Shown: positions 44,912 through 56,027, counted from the stretch's first letter. The stretch: 64,000 nt of DNA from Branchiostoma floridae (GCF_000003815.2 NC_049996.1:13072419-13136418); one strand, 5' to 3'. Numbers and translations are program-made. The notes: generated by a model not told the origin, from the sequence alone.

Positions 44912-44960
44912 CAATGTCCAACCCGTGTGAGACAGGGAACAATGGATTCTAAACCAGCAA
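44912..44960 (+). CDS. Candidate exon of locus V (16 codons plus one base)
   Basis: Plus-strand acceptor TATACTTGCAG, then QCPTRVRQGTMDSKPA, then a strong donor GTGAGT in phase 1. The next exon at 45709 begins with two bases that complete the codon. Only this frame is open. Confidence 0.45.
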
Positions 44961-45082
44961 GTGAGTGAGCAAGGAAATCCAGCCGATTCTTTTATTTTCC
45001 AGTAAAGAAGGATGTAACAATGCAAGAAAAGTACAAGAGCTACATGTATTGCCCATTCACAATTTTTCAAAGATTTTTAGGT

Positions 45083-45172
45083 CCATGTCCATATGTCCAG
45101 ACCTGGACCTGATCCTCTGGACCTGAACCGGACCTATACCTGAATTTTCTGTACCGGTAACCAAACCCTGAT
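45083..45172. mobile_element. MITE family E, end fragment
   Basis: Carries 'ggacctgatcctctggacct' and 'attttctgtaccggtaacc', the inverse of the family's left end. Confidence 0.75.
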
Positions 45173-45708
45173 ACTGATTGTCCAGAACAGCTCTGATAGA
45201 TGAAGAACTTTATTGCGCAACGATCGTACACAGTACAATGTATGGCAAAAAAAAAAGAAAGAAAAAAGAAAAAAACTTATCATCCTAATTACAAAAACAA
45301 GTATTAAACATAGTACATATGCAGATCATGAATATAGAATGAAATTTGACATCCTAATTTCTAGAACAATAAGAGCTAGTCTAAATCATTGATATTGTAC
45401 TACAATCGAGTGGGGCTAATTATGAGTTTCGGCATTTTTTTTCTTATGACAAAGCAGTCTTTTATATATTTACCTATTTTAGTATTGTGGGATTTATTAC
45501 ATCTGAATATATAATCAAATCTGTCTGTAGCATTGAGTCTCTTAAAATCTGTTGTACTTGATTCGATACGAAGAACAGCAGTACAATAGAAAAGACACAG
45601 ATCACACTTCAATCAAACCTTATATAGTGTCCTTCATTTGTAGATTAAGCAAATTAACAAATATCATAAATATTCAGTGATTTCTCTGTTTATGCTGTCT
45701 GCTTACAG

Positions 45709-45768
45709 TCTCAGCAACAAACGTACAAACCAGCACAGATGGAACTAAGATTACCCTTCTCGGCAAAG
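45709..45768 (+). CDS. Candidate exon of locus V (60 bp, phase 1-1)
   Basis: A strong acceptor (GTCTGCTTACAG) and donor AAAG|GTAAAT bound SATNVQTSTDGTKITLLGK. The phase-1 entry matches the donor of 44912-44960. Phase 1-1 exons are common in shuffled extracellular modules, and the Thr/Ser-rich, strand-like peptide would suit that, but no module was identified. Confidence 0.5.
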
Positions 45769-46777
45769 GTAAATGCTATTAAATGCCTTTTAATGCTTTG
45801 TGATGCCACCTTGCTTAATTATGCTGAATTGCAACTTCTGCAATTACAGTTACTGTACAAATCTTAAAATATCAACCCTTTAGAAACCTATAAAATTTTG
45901 ATGTCAAGAAACAAAAAAAACACAATATCTTACAGATAATCAAACACAAAATCAAAATCTAAATATTGAATATTTTGTTACTGATAACTGAAAAAGAATT
46001 AGTTCCTCAACTGTTTTTTATTAATTATCAATTCAATAATACTATCTTATTCTTAGATCTATTTTGCATTGCAAAAGTATATGTGCCCATAGAGATTATG
46101 TCTATATATGATTGATATAAATATAATCTGTGTACATGAAAGCTACATGCATGACATGGCCTTATGAATATTTCAAGCTGACTGCTTTCACTCTGTCTGG
46201 CTTGTCTCAGCGAAATCTGGACTGAAAGAAAGCTTTGGACTTCATATCAATCAAATTTGGCCTTGGGCTATTCCATTTCAAATATTCAGGGGGAGACAAG
46301 AAGAAAACATTTCCCTACAAGTTTAATTTTTATCATAAATGTTCAAAGGAGGGCTATCAAACTTGTAGTTGAAAAGGGGTGAAAGTACACATAATAAAAT
46401 TAGGCAAAACAGCGATTAGAATAAAGAAAGAGAAAAAATTACAAGAGCTGTCAACCCCTTCCGAAACATTCACATGGGATCATCCTTGATGTTTACTTCA
46501 ATGCAAAGGGACACACAATTTCTAAACAAAATCATATTATCAATATTGCTTGTTTGTTAATCAAATCTGCTACAATCTAGACAGGACTGCAATATCTTAT
46601 CAAAATGTAACAACGCTTGGAAAATGTGTTCCGCCAACTTTTAAACAGGTGAATGTTTTGAAAATAATTTTGATTTTGTCATGTTAGATACAAACTTGAC
46701 AATAACTCCTTCAACTAGTCCTGACTTTCCTCTCTTCAGCGAACTTGCTAGTTGTAGTTAGTAACGTTATATAGCTG
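45769..46777. other. AT-rich, nothing recognised
   Basis: No exon, palindrome or repeat shared with the rest of the window was found. Confidence 0.4.
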
Positions 46778-46972
46778 CTAGAAAAACATATAAACAAATA
46801 TTTTTGACACGATGACAAGACGTCGCATTCTGTAACCATTGAGTTCCTCTTTTATAGACGAATTGGAAAAAGTTGCATCCAGTCCAATATTATCATTGTA
46901 AGTACCAGCTACAAATGAAGGTTGTCTTTTACGTACCGGTTCAACATCACCCAACAACTGCTGATTTGCCAT
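46778..46972 (-). CDS. Candidate second exon of locus VI (64 codons)
   Basis: Acceptor GACTTCTCCTAAG, then MANQQLLGDVEPVRKRQPSF then VAGTYNDNIGLDATFSNSSI and on to VYMFF and TAG. It enters in phase 0, as required by the donor of 48635-48667. Its own ATG could alternatively be the start, in which case a GTACGT after LGDVEP is a possible donor. No family recognised. Confidence 0.45.
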   Translation of the reverse strand: MANQQLLGDVEPVRKRQPSFVAGTYNDNIGLDATFSNSSIKEELNGYRMRRLVIVSKIFVYMFF

Positions 46973-47669
46973 CTTAGGAGAAGTCTTGCTTCAAGGTCTC
47001 GTCTTTTGTATCATCACTCAGTCCATCTTGGATTTAGGTTATTCCATTATACCATTGTTATGAAAGTAGGGGTGCTACTTAATGTACAAAATATACAACT
47101 GAATAAATTGACAAACTTCAAACAATCAAAAGCAAACTCAGCGATATCCTTATTACAACCGAACATGTCAAAATGTGTTCTTTAAGTTGGGAAGTAGCTT
47201 GATACCTTGCAATTAGATGCTTTTTGCGAAACTTTTGTGGATTGTGGTGGATTTGCCTAACGACCTTTGACTTCTATTTTCAAAATTTGGCGCCAAGGCC
47301 ACATGGTTCTTCTCCAAGCAGAGGTTAGGTTAAGGCCGTTTTTGAGATCTTCCAATGGGCATTTTTATCGGGCTTCCTATTTCGTTAAGTCAAACTTTCT
47401 TGGCTAGCAGACAAACACACAATCAGCTAACTTAAATACCAGTACTTATCTCTTTCTTTGATTTCGCTTGCAAAGCCTTCAAACGATGATTTTGGTAGTA
47501 CACCGTCACGGGTAGTTTAGTTACATTGTAGACCAGATAGACACATTTCTCAAGTTTAGTTTGGGGCCACATAAAGTTTATATTCAAATCTTAGATGGTA
47601 GCAGTTTGCTTTAGAACTTAGGTGGTGACTGTGACACAAAGGGCTCTATCCGCTAGCCTGGAAAGATAG

Positions 47670-47892
47670 GTAACGCTAGTTCACCTTTATCCGTGGGTGA
47701 CATTTATCCGTTGTCTTTAAAAACACCTCATTTAGGGGTATTAAGTCTGCAGACAGTGATTTCCAATTTGCAATATTTTCAAAATGTTCCGATTTGAAAC
47801 CACCTACCGTCGACTTCATATCCCTAAATACGCTTGTTTTCTCACAAACAACGAATATAGGTTACCCTCGGATAAAGGTGAACCAGCGTTAC
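47670..47892. mobile_element. MITE family G, copy 5
   Basis: Ends GTAACGCTAGTTCACCTTTA and 'ggataaaggtgaaccagcgttac'-type inverse. It would lie in the intron of locus VI. Confidence 0.9.
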
Positions 47893-48254
47893 TATTAAAA
47901 CGCTCCAAAGAGTGGGATATCCAGTACTAGTAACTTTAATACGTAACATTATTTGAGATCAAAAGGCTGTACAAAGCAGACCGGTAGAAAATACCCCGAC
48001 GTTATTTGTAACCAGTATTATGATAAACAACCGTTTGCAAAATTTTGCGATGCTGTGTTTGTTTAGCCAGTTTAGGCTCCGTAATGTAACCATGATTTGT
48101 TAGTCTATGTTGGTTACCAAAAAGAAGGCTTTTGACCATAGTGTATATGGCGCAAAGAAAGCTAAGAAATAATGAAATATATGCCGTATACGTAGACTGC
48201 AAAATAAAATATCAAAAAACGAGTGCTAATGTAGTGTAATACAAATTCTCAAGT

Positions 48255-48535
48255 CAAAGAAGAGGATGTGAAAGAACCAAAATGAAGAATCTATTGTGTG
48301 GTATACCATACTTTGCGTGTTTAGTACTTTGTTCAATCATTGCCAACACGCATAACAAGTAAACATGGTCTGCATTTTTTAATATCACAAAGAAACGAGA
48401 AGAAGTCGAATTCACGTAGTAGAATACAATTTTTGTGTATTGTAGATTCATTGTATATATTTCATGTATCTTTTGTTGCGACCTGTATTGAACCCAGTGA
48501 GTATTTATGTACAATAAAGGTCTTCATTCATTCAT
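48255..48535 (+). repeat. Retroelement-type 3' tail, family U, copy 1
   Basis: Shares with 62420-62565 the order 'agaaacgagaagaagtcgaa', 'ttgttgcgacctgtattgaa' and 'gtacaataaaggtcttcatt', ending in ATTC repeats. The AATAAA just before the simple-repeat tail is typical of a retroposed 3' end. Confidence 0.7.
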
Positions 48536-48634
48536 TCATTGTCAAAACACCCCTATCATCATACTACTTAACTATCTAAACTATGTAAAAATTACTCCAA
48601 AGACTCCCTCGCAAAGTCCAAGAAAGAAGCTTAC

Positions 48635-48667
48635 CATCTTAAGATCTTGACGCTTTTCTTGTTCCAT
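48635..48667 (-). CDS. Candidate first coding exon of locus VI (11 codons)
   Basis: Minus-strand ATG opens MEQEKRQDLKM and ends at a strong donor GTAAGC in phase 0. ATTGGT and CCAAT motifs lie upstream near 48720 and 48857-48885. Together with 46778-46972 it would make a small, mostly hydrophilic protein of 75 residues with a hydrophobic C-terminus. Confidence 0.45.
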
Positions 48668-48911
48668 GTCTCGGCAGTACGGCTAGTGTTTTAGGAACTT
48701 GAGAAATGCTCAGTTCTTGGACCAATGATGTCTGCGTCTGATTTTTGTAAGACCACTAATTATCCCATGATCCTTTGCCCAGGAAGGTCTAACACCCAGC
48801 TAAATTGGCTGACTTCATGCGACGTCATTTTTACTAATTAAATGAAGGGCTGTGATTGGTCGGCTGGTTTCTAATCTAACCAATAGTAGAAGTCACAATC
48901 TTTGGGATTTG

Positions 48912-49100
48912 GAATCCCGTGCAATAAACAGAAGTGTGCGTTAATCCGATGTGCAATTAACGGGCTTCTACTGTATCCAGGTTGTGCAACAATGCGAAGT
49001 TATTCACCTGGACCGCACCGGTTTGAGATTTTGGAATTCCGCACAATAAAGAGAAGTGTGCGGTAATCCGATGTGCAATTAACTTTCTTCTACGGTATCT
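48912..49100. repeat. Two tandem copies (about 120 bp) of a transposon end
   Basis: Both contain 'agaagtgtgcg.taatccgatgtgcaattaac'-type sequence followed by 'ttctac.gtatc'. The phrase resembles ends of pogo/Tigger-type elements, but only one end is present, twice in direct orientation. Confidence 0.6.
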
Positions 49101-49489
49101 ACGGATACAAAAGAACAGCAACATCTAGACACAGGGGAATAAAAATCTCCGTTGACTGCTCAGAGGCCTAAAGTTCAGTATAGCTTTACTAAAGAAGGGA
49201 TACTTAATGGAAAACTATTCAACGTTACTAGATAAATTTGAGGTAAGATCGGCAATGTGAAAACTTAGAATTAGCGCCCACCCCCTTGCAATTGAGAAAG
49301 AGCGATACAAAAAGCTACCTGTGGGCAAAAGAACCTGAAACTATTGTATTGCGAAACTGATGGAAGACGAAATATATTTTATTTCTAACTGCCTCTCTAA
49401 TGATTAGGAAAGAAAATAGTTTTTTTTAAGAGGCCTGCAAAACCCACAAATTTCCAAACGTTTACTAACGAAAACAAAATAACTATAAC

Positions 49490-49765
49490 CCTGTCAACGT
49501 CACATAACCCTGACTCATCATAGAAAAAGTGGGACACTTCGCCTTCCACTGCTTCCAGAAAAGAAGTCAAACCCCAAATATAGATCGTAATCGTAGCTCT
49601 TAGCAGTCCATATTATTGCTAGAATAGTCACTTGTTTCCCTTGTCACCATTGTGATCTATACCAAAGTCTTTTATTTTATGTATGTTTACTATGTATTCC
49701 GTATGTCCCATGTTGCAATTAGCCATCGGGTAAGAATTTGCAAATAAACCTTCTTTACTATTATA
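49490..49765 (+). repeat. Retroelement-type 3' region, family V, copy 1
   Basis: Shares with 57050-57235 'cttccactg', 'aagaagtcaaacccca', 'tcccatgttgcaattagcc' and 'gggtaagaatttgcaa.taaac', a tail with the AATAAA-like end. Confidence 0.6.
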
Positions 49766-49960
49766 ATAGCTAGCTTCAGGCAGGAAATGAAATACGACAT
49801 GTTCACTGTACTCCTAATCTTATCACTACATGATCGCTCTACATGTTTGCCGCGGCAGTAGGGGATTGATGCGGATATGTCTCTTTAGATAAGGCGAACA
49901 GGGCCTTGCAAACGCTCCATTCTCGCTACAGAATCAAGATGAATGTTATGCGATAAAGTT

Positions 49961-50182
49961 GTAACGCTAGTTCACCTTTATCCGCAGGTAACCTTTATTC
50001 GCTGTTTCTCAAAACAAGGTACTTATGAACATCATATCGACAGACGGTGGTTTTAAGCTGTACAATTGTGAAAATGTTTTTGAAAATTTGAAAACGCCGT
50101 CATTTTACCTGATGTCCCTAAATACCCCGTTTAGAGACAACGGATATAGGCTACCCCGCGGATAAAGGTGAATTAGCGTTAC
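49961..50182. mobile_element. MITE family G, copy 6
   Basis: Ends GTAACGCTAGTTCACCTTTA and 'aaggtgaattagcgttac'; near-palindromic for 45 bp on each side. Confidence 0.9.
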
Positions 50183-51479
50183 TAGATTCCGAGATTTAGG
50201 CCACACTAATGTGAGATTTAAAGGTACTAAGATACCGATTATTTCAAGTATACATATGAAAGAGAAAAATACATGGATATAACAAATTTTAGCTATCGCC
50301 GAGCCATGACTAAACTATTAGGATCAGCGATCACCCTCTACAAATTGAAGCTGGTAGATACACCCGGACACCTCCGAATGATAGATTATGTATGTTTTGT
50401 GATAAGAACTATAGGTATATAGAAAATGTTCACTGTACAAAGATATACGCATACAATTGTTAATATCACACTTGCAAAACAGGAGTATGCACAGCTAACA
50501 AAGAAAGACTTTTCTTTTCAAATATGTAATGTCATCAGCTAAGTACGATTTAATAGAAGAACTCTGTAATTTCGTCTTCACATGTTTTAAGAAGAGGGAA
50601 GAAGCATGTAGAAATATTGGCATAAGTAGAACACTGATGATAGCTTACCTATCAGTCTCCTTGTATGCGACTTACTGCATTTAGCCCCAAGGGGGCATGA
50701 ATATGCAATAAACTTCATTGTCATTTCTGATGAATTAGTATGACAGTATATTGATGATGATCTTTATTTGCATGTTCTTGTCCATGCGGGCTAAATGCAG
50801 CAAATCCCATGATGGGATACTAAAGACTAAGTACTATTACATGTAGTATTACAGTTAGTATACACAATACATCTGCAGCTATGCTATCACTATATCTAAC
50901 GTTTATATGCCTATTCCCTTTTCTTAAAGCATGTGTATACGAACTCACAGATTTTGTTGTACAACGTTGTCTTTGTTTGTCATTATACCTACTAACAGGT
51001 TGCAGTTAGTAAACTGTTTACATCGTGTATCTACATCGAGAGCACTTGTAAAAGTGTTGCGTATATCATTGTATAAAGAACACTCTACATTTATTTCATA
51101 CATACTTCATCTCGGTCTTTCTTCAGTTTGACCGCATGCGTGACCTTTACATCATCATCCAATGCAAAGAACTGTTTGCCCTTGACAATAAAAAAAATCC
51201 GTACAATCTCCCTACACACATGTAAGACCATCATAAAGCCTCTATCACAGGAGAACTTTTATACCTTCTCCATTCCGCACGCAGCAAGGCCGTGTAATAA
51301 AGATTCCCACAGTAGTAGATCAAGCGGAATGTTCACTTTTATCTCCTGTTATCACAGGTAGTGGCGTGATTATGGGCTCTAAGCAACAAGGTCTCGTATA
51401 TTCTTAGTGTCGGCAATCTAGTCGTGCGAGTATAGCAATCACATCTGTTAAAAAGTGTGGCTGAAACCAGCAACAGTCA
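50183..51479. other. No supportable gene
   Basis: Contains 'gggggcatgaatatgcaataaacttca' at 50690, another possible retroposed tail split here as a repeat relic. The plus frames at 50931-51361 lack splice support. Confidence 0.35.
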
Positions 51480-51819
51480 AGCTAAGGGCACAACCCGGCC
51501 GTACGTGCAATTTGTCCGTGCGTTTTTTTTTTTGGGAGGCCGCGCCCGCCACGTATTTCTGAAAACGTTCGGACTGTACAGGGCAGGCGCGTCGCCGGTA
51601 CTGGCACGTATAACTATAAGGGGAGAATCCGCAGCCCGATGGCACACAAAGTTTTGTCTGCACGTAACGTTCTACGGCGTGTCTGCGTGCTCCCAAATCT
51701 ATTGGATTCCCTACGAGTTTGTACGGAGGCGTTACTTACCACTTAGATCCGAAAGATTGCCCACATTTTAGCACGTAGACAGCACGTATTTGCACGTACG
51801 GCTGGTTGTGCCCTTAGCT
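51480..51819. mobile_element. MITE family I, copy 3
   Basis: Ends AGCTAAGGGCACAACCCGGC and 'gctggttgtgcccttagct'. Interior 'aattccgtccgtgcg'-like, 'ttggattccctacgagtttg' and 'cacgtatttgcacgta' as in the other copies. Confidence 0.9.
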
Positions 51820-52611
51820 ATAGCGTACTAACTGCCATGGAGATCGACAACAGGTATCTGCATATTATCATTGGATGGAGACGGAAGATGGAAGAACTCA
51901 TGTATAATTGGACAAGTTCAACTTTAAAGTTTCTCACAGACACCATGGAACGAGTATTTCTGTTCGGTTGCAGCTAGATGCCCTCTTCGATCCTCTGTGA
52001 CAAGTTTACGTGTTGTTTTTTTAACTTTCTGACGTGACCCCCCACATGGCAATGCGGGGAACCCTGTGGCTATAGCATTACTTTTGGCCAGGCTCCGGCA
52101 AATTAAAAAATTGCAGTTAAAATCAACCCGGGGCAAGGCGAGAAATAGACACCGTAACCTAATCATGAGAGCACAGCGAGGTACCCCCTCCCCCTTCTTG
52201 GACCAGGACAGATTCGTGGCTTCAGAGCCCGGACGGCCAGGCAACACCCCAAATGGGATTGTAGCCTAACACCGACCTAAAATTAAACGAAACTTTCTCT
52301 GTGTTGACAGAAACCATAGGAAAAGACCCAAGTGACGTACCCTTGTCAACTTGACCCCTTACGGACAAGGTCAAGCTATGGTTCTGTACATGACCTTGTG
52401 GGTAGCTATAAGTGTTCGCACGACGCATCTCTACTCCGTAAGCCTGTTCAATAAAGGAACAATTTTGTGGGCATCAGGAAAGGATCAAAGTCAGCCTTTC
52501 ACGTCACGCGCCATGATCCGACCGTTACGTCTTGTAATGATGACAAAATGGTAGAGTGGAGATCTGGACTAGTTCTGGTGGGATGCGCTGGGAAATTACA
52601 GGTCAGATGTG

Positions 52612-53215
52612 CTGGGGCGAAGGAAGGGCGAAGGAAGGAAGAAAGGAGGGAAGAGAGGAAGGGAGGGAAGGAAGGAAAGAAAGAAAGGGGGAAGGAAAGA
52701 AAGATGGAAGGCAGGAAGGGAGGAAAGGAGGGAAGGAAAGAAGGAAAGGACGGAAGGAAGGAAGGTTTGATGGAAAAAAAGGAAGGAAGGAAGGATGGAG
52801 GTTAGGAGGGAAGGAAGGTTGGAAGGAAGGTTTGATGAAAAAAAGGAAGGTGGGAAGGACGGAGGTTAGGAAGGAAGGGAGGTTGGAAGGAAGGTTTGAT
52901 GGAAAAAGGAAGAAGGTTAGGAAGAAGGTTAGGAGAGAAGGAAGGAAGGAAGGAAGGAAGGAAGGAGGGAAGGAAGGAAGGAAGGAAGGAAGGAAGGAAG
53001 GAAGGAAGGAAGGAAGGAAGGAAGGAAGGAAGGAAGGAAGGAAGGAAGGAAGGAAGGAAGGAAGGAAGGAAGGAAGGAAGGAAGGAAAGTGGGAAGGGAA
53101 GAAAAGAGAAAAAGGACGGATGAAAGAAGCGAAAGAAGGAGGGAGGGTAGGAGGAAGGAATGAAAAAATAAGAAGAAAAAGAAAAGGAGGAAAATGTTGG
53201 AGAGAAAAGGAAGGA
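52612..53215. repeat. GGAA-type polypurine tract, about 600 bp
   Basis: Almost every base on the plus strand is a purine; 52940-53090 is nearly pure (GGAA)n and the flanks are GGGA, AAAG and GGTT variants. It creates long frames of KEGR repeats on one strand and LPSF repeats on the other that are not proteins. Such mirror-symmetric purine tracts can form triplex DNA. Confidence 0.95.
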
Positions 53216-53591
53216 ACAAGAAAAAAAACTTGTATCTTTGAAATATCAGACATGAACTTATCTTGAACTACAATTGCCTGTAGAAACGTGTCTACAAAAC
53301 AAACACACTTCCCTATCCTGGATCTGTACCGGCGCCAGTAGCTCCTCAGGTACGTACTGTAACAAAGCTGATAATGTCCAATTACTGCAGTAGACTCATC
53401 CCATGGAGATCTGGGAAGAGACTACTATTACATATGATAGTATCTGTTGCTTCTCAAACAAAGAACTATATCTTACAGGAAGACATTGTCAAGAGAGTTG
53501 TATTTATATCATGTAATTGATACACTCTGAACGGCTACTGTTGTTGTCGTTGATACAAAAGGACGTTTTTCATCACTTCCGTCCTTGTTTA

Positions 53592-53891
53592 AGCTAAGGG
53601 CACAACCCGCAGTACGTGGAATTTGTCGGTACTTTTGGGAGGCCACGTCCGCCACGTATTTCTCAGAAAACGTGGGGAACGACTGGCAAGAGCAGGGAGG
53701 GAGTACGTCAACACGGCAGCACAAAGCCATGCCTGCACGTGAAGCTCTACGGCGTGTTTGCGTGCTCCCAAATCCGTCGGATTCCTTACGAGTTCGTACG
53801 GAGGCGGTACTTACCACTTACGGATCCCCAAAGATTACCTACATTTTGGGACAGCACGTATTTGCACGTACGACGGGTTGTGCCCTTAGCT
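53592..53891. mobile_element. MITE family I, copy 4
   Basis: Ends AGCTAAGGGCACAACCCGCA and 'cgggttgtgcccttagct'; the interior as in copy 3. It is 1.8 kb from copy 3 and lies on the other side of the GGAA tract. Confidence 0.9.
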
Positions 53892-54144
53892 ATACTTAAC
53901 ACTCAGCGGGTTAACTTGGATTTTTTTCTTCCGGGTTTGACGAGAAAAAATGGGTGGTATGATATATGTTTATGCAGATAGTAGGTAAAGTGACAGGTGA
54001 GATATTCATGCTTTGACTTTTCATACATGTCTGGCTTGAGAAAATTCTAAGTACGAATAACGCGCAAAAATTACAAATCATCTACCCTGAATAATCACAG
54101 ATCCATAAAGATCCCAAGCTTATATGGTCGTTACTTGTCTGTGT

Positions 54145-54220
54145 AGAATTCAAATACACCGTGACCAATTAGACTGCTCGTTAGAATTCAAATACACCGT
54201 GACCAATTAGACTGCTCGTT
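54145..54220. repeat. Tandem 38-bp duplication
   Basis: 'agaattcaaatacaccgtga' followed by 'ccaattagactgctcgtt' is present twice without a change, next to MITE O. Confidence 0.95.
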
Positions 54221-54280
54221 TGTTTGAAGAACATGCCTGTAGGTCGTACAAGACTTTGGCTGTTAAGTCGCACTAGTACT

Positions 54281-54488
54281 CTCACTGCACTTGTGTCAAG
54301 CTTGCGTCACTGCGGGGTTCGTTCACTGCGTCATTGTTTTGTTATTTACTCCGATTCTTTTAAAAGTTAGAAAATTGCGTAATACGTCAAAGTATGACTT
54401 AGAAGACGACAAGAAAATTCGCCTATTAAATTCGTTTGAGTATCTTTCGAACCCTGCAGTGACGCAAGCGTGACGCAAGTGCAGTGAG
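54281..54488. mobile_element. MITE family O (208 bp)
   Basis: Ends CTCACTGCACTTGTGTCAAG and 'cgcaagtgcagtgag' pair over about 35 bp. The interior is AT-rich. Its outer neighbour is the 38-bp tandem duplication. Confidence 0.85.
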
Positions 54489-54720
54489 AATGTACCTTAA
54501 ACGAGTGCTCTACACAGTCTGTAGCATCGATTTATCACTCCAAATGTCTTTTTGGTGCATTTAGTAAATCTATTCTAAATCTATCTCTTTAATTCTGCGG
54601 CAACACTGTGATTTTCAATAACCTTGGAGTCATTCGCAAATGCATCGCGCGTCAGTATAACCACAAGGGAAACAAAAGATCCACGCTGATCCACGCAACC
54701 CTCGACCTAGTTCTCGAAAC

Positions 54721-54730
54721 TCTCGCGAGA
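54721..54730. promoter_or_regulatory. TCTCGCGAGA palindrome
   Basis: A perfect TCTCGCGAGA in a CpG-rich patch. In mammals this motif marks some TATA-less promoters. No start codon with a good donor was found beside it, so its role is open. A near match is at 61712-61720. Confidence 0.35.
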
Positions 54731-54995
54731 ACTGGGTCACTCCGTGATCAAGATGGACTGATAGCCATCGAAAATTTGGAGTTACGTGTGTTTACCTTTA
54801 AAAAGTAGTCACTGATTGAGGAAAATTCTATTAACTGTGTACGTACGTGACTGATGAATCTCTTCAACGATATTCGTACGAAGGGAAACTTTGTTGTAAC
54901 TTTGCAACGATGTCGCAATTTTTCAACAAGCGCAGCCCAGTTAGACACCAACTACAAGTGCCCAACGAAGTGATTTTATTTCTAACTTAGACACA

Positions 54996-55080
54996 ACAAC
55001 AATGAACCTCTGAGACGAGGCCTTTAGTATAGTCCCTACTATACTTCTCACAACAATGAACCTCTGAGACGAGGCCTGTC
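54996..55080. repeat. Direct repeat around AACCTCTGAGACGAGGCCT
   Basis: 'caacaatgaacctctgagac' then 'gaggcct' occurs twice, 54 bases apart, with a short palindrome 'agtatagtccctactatact' in between. Confidence 0.9.
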
Positions 55081-55500
55081 CGCAGGTGTTCTTGCCTAAG
55101 GAAATTGAACCGCGCTGCGCTGGCGGCGATTTTCTAACGGGAGGAGGATAATTCTAGTCGGCATACTCAAAACCTAACCGTGGTTTACTGGACACCGAAT
55201 AGACAAACACATGGGTGAAAATATACAAATCTATTGGAATCCAAATTGTCTTCAGCCTGAATTTGTCTTACAGGTTTCTTATTGAACATTGTCTTCATTC
55301 TTAGATAGGGTATACAAGACCAGTGTCTTCCAGATCACTCAAATATCACTGACGAAAACTGGTGGATGCTAGTTGAAATGTCTGACCGTTTCCAAAACGA
55401 TATCCAGTTGCTTGAGTAACTGTTTTTTGGCATATCTTATTAGCTGTATGTCTAACCTTAATCGACGTATACAAATGTTCGATTATAGATAAAGAAAGGA

Positions 55501-55552
55501 AGAGAGAGAGGGTGGGGGAGACAGTGAGAGAGAGAGAGACAGAGAGAGAGAG

Positions 55553-55582
<30 letters not shown>
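55501..55582. repeat. GA microsatellite
   Basis: An (AG)n run with few interruptions, longest clean part about 30 bp at 55550-55582. Confidence 0.95.
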
Positions 55583-55585
<3 letters not shown>

Positions 55586-55985
55586 CCAGACATGCTATCC
55601 ACAACCCCTCTGTTTGTATGTCGTGCCTTGAGCACTAAGTGGCTCATACTAAAGGACCCCCACTGTACCGATTCTGTTTCTGTGTATTCTCACAGTCATA
55701 TTAGACGATAATTTCCCATCTATTCTACAATCTATGGCGGCACCATTTTCAATCGGCTACTAATTTGTTGGAAAGCAGAACAAATTGTCAGCGCTTTAAT
55801 GTTGCTGATAATTTGTGCACACAGAATAATCACGCAGCGATCTAACGCTGAACTAGTCTAAGAGCGAAAAACGCCACATGCATACTTAGCATTGTAAACA
55901 CGCAACAGGTAGTCGCCCGTAGTATCCGCCGCTAGCTGCCATGAATTTCTGATGGTTTGAACGAAAAATGAAGGCTGTATCTTAC

Positions 55986-56027
55986 CAGAACATGACCCCG
56001 CTTCCCTCCTCCTTTCCTAGCAGGCAT
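55986..56027 (-). CDS. Candidate first coding exon of locus VII (14 codons)
   Basis: Minus-strand ATG opens MPARKGGGKRGHVL and ends exactly at donor GTAAGA in phase 0. The peptide is very basic, as in many nucleic-acid-binding or ribosome-associated proteins. CCAAT and CCGGAAGT motifs lie 90-140 bases upstream. No downstream exon could be matched with confidence; a segment at 55277-55303 (MKTMFNKKP with donor GTAAGA) is a possibility. Confidence 0.55.

Noticed and set aside
52467-53266. Proteins of KEGRKEGRKEG or LPSFLPSFLPS repeats
   Set aside because: Direct translation of the GGAA polypurine tract; no other coding evidence.
53281-53519. 79-codon plus frame containing LPYPGSVPAPVAPQ before a GTACGT
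   Set aside because: No acceptor, no first exon, and it lies between a simple repeat and a MITE. Suggestive only.
54920-55165. 71-codon minus frame without ATG, with an in-frame duplicated peptide
   Set aside because: The internal duplication is a DNA-level direct repeat; no acceptor and donor pair bounds it convincingly.
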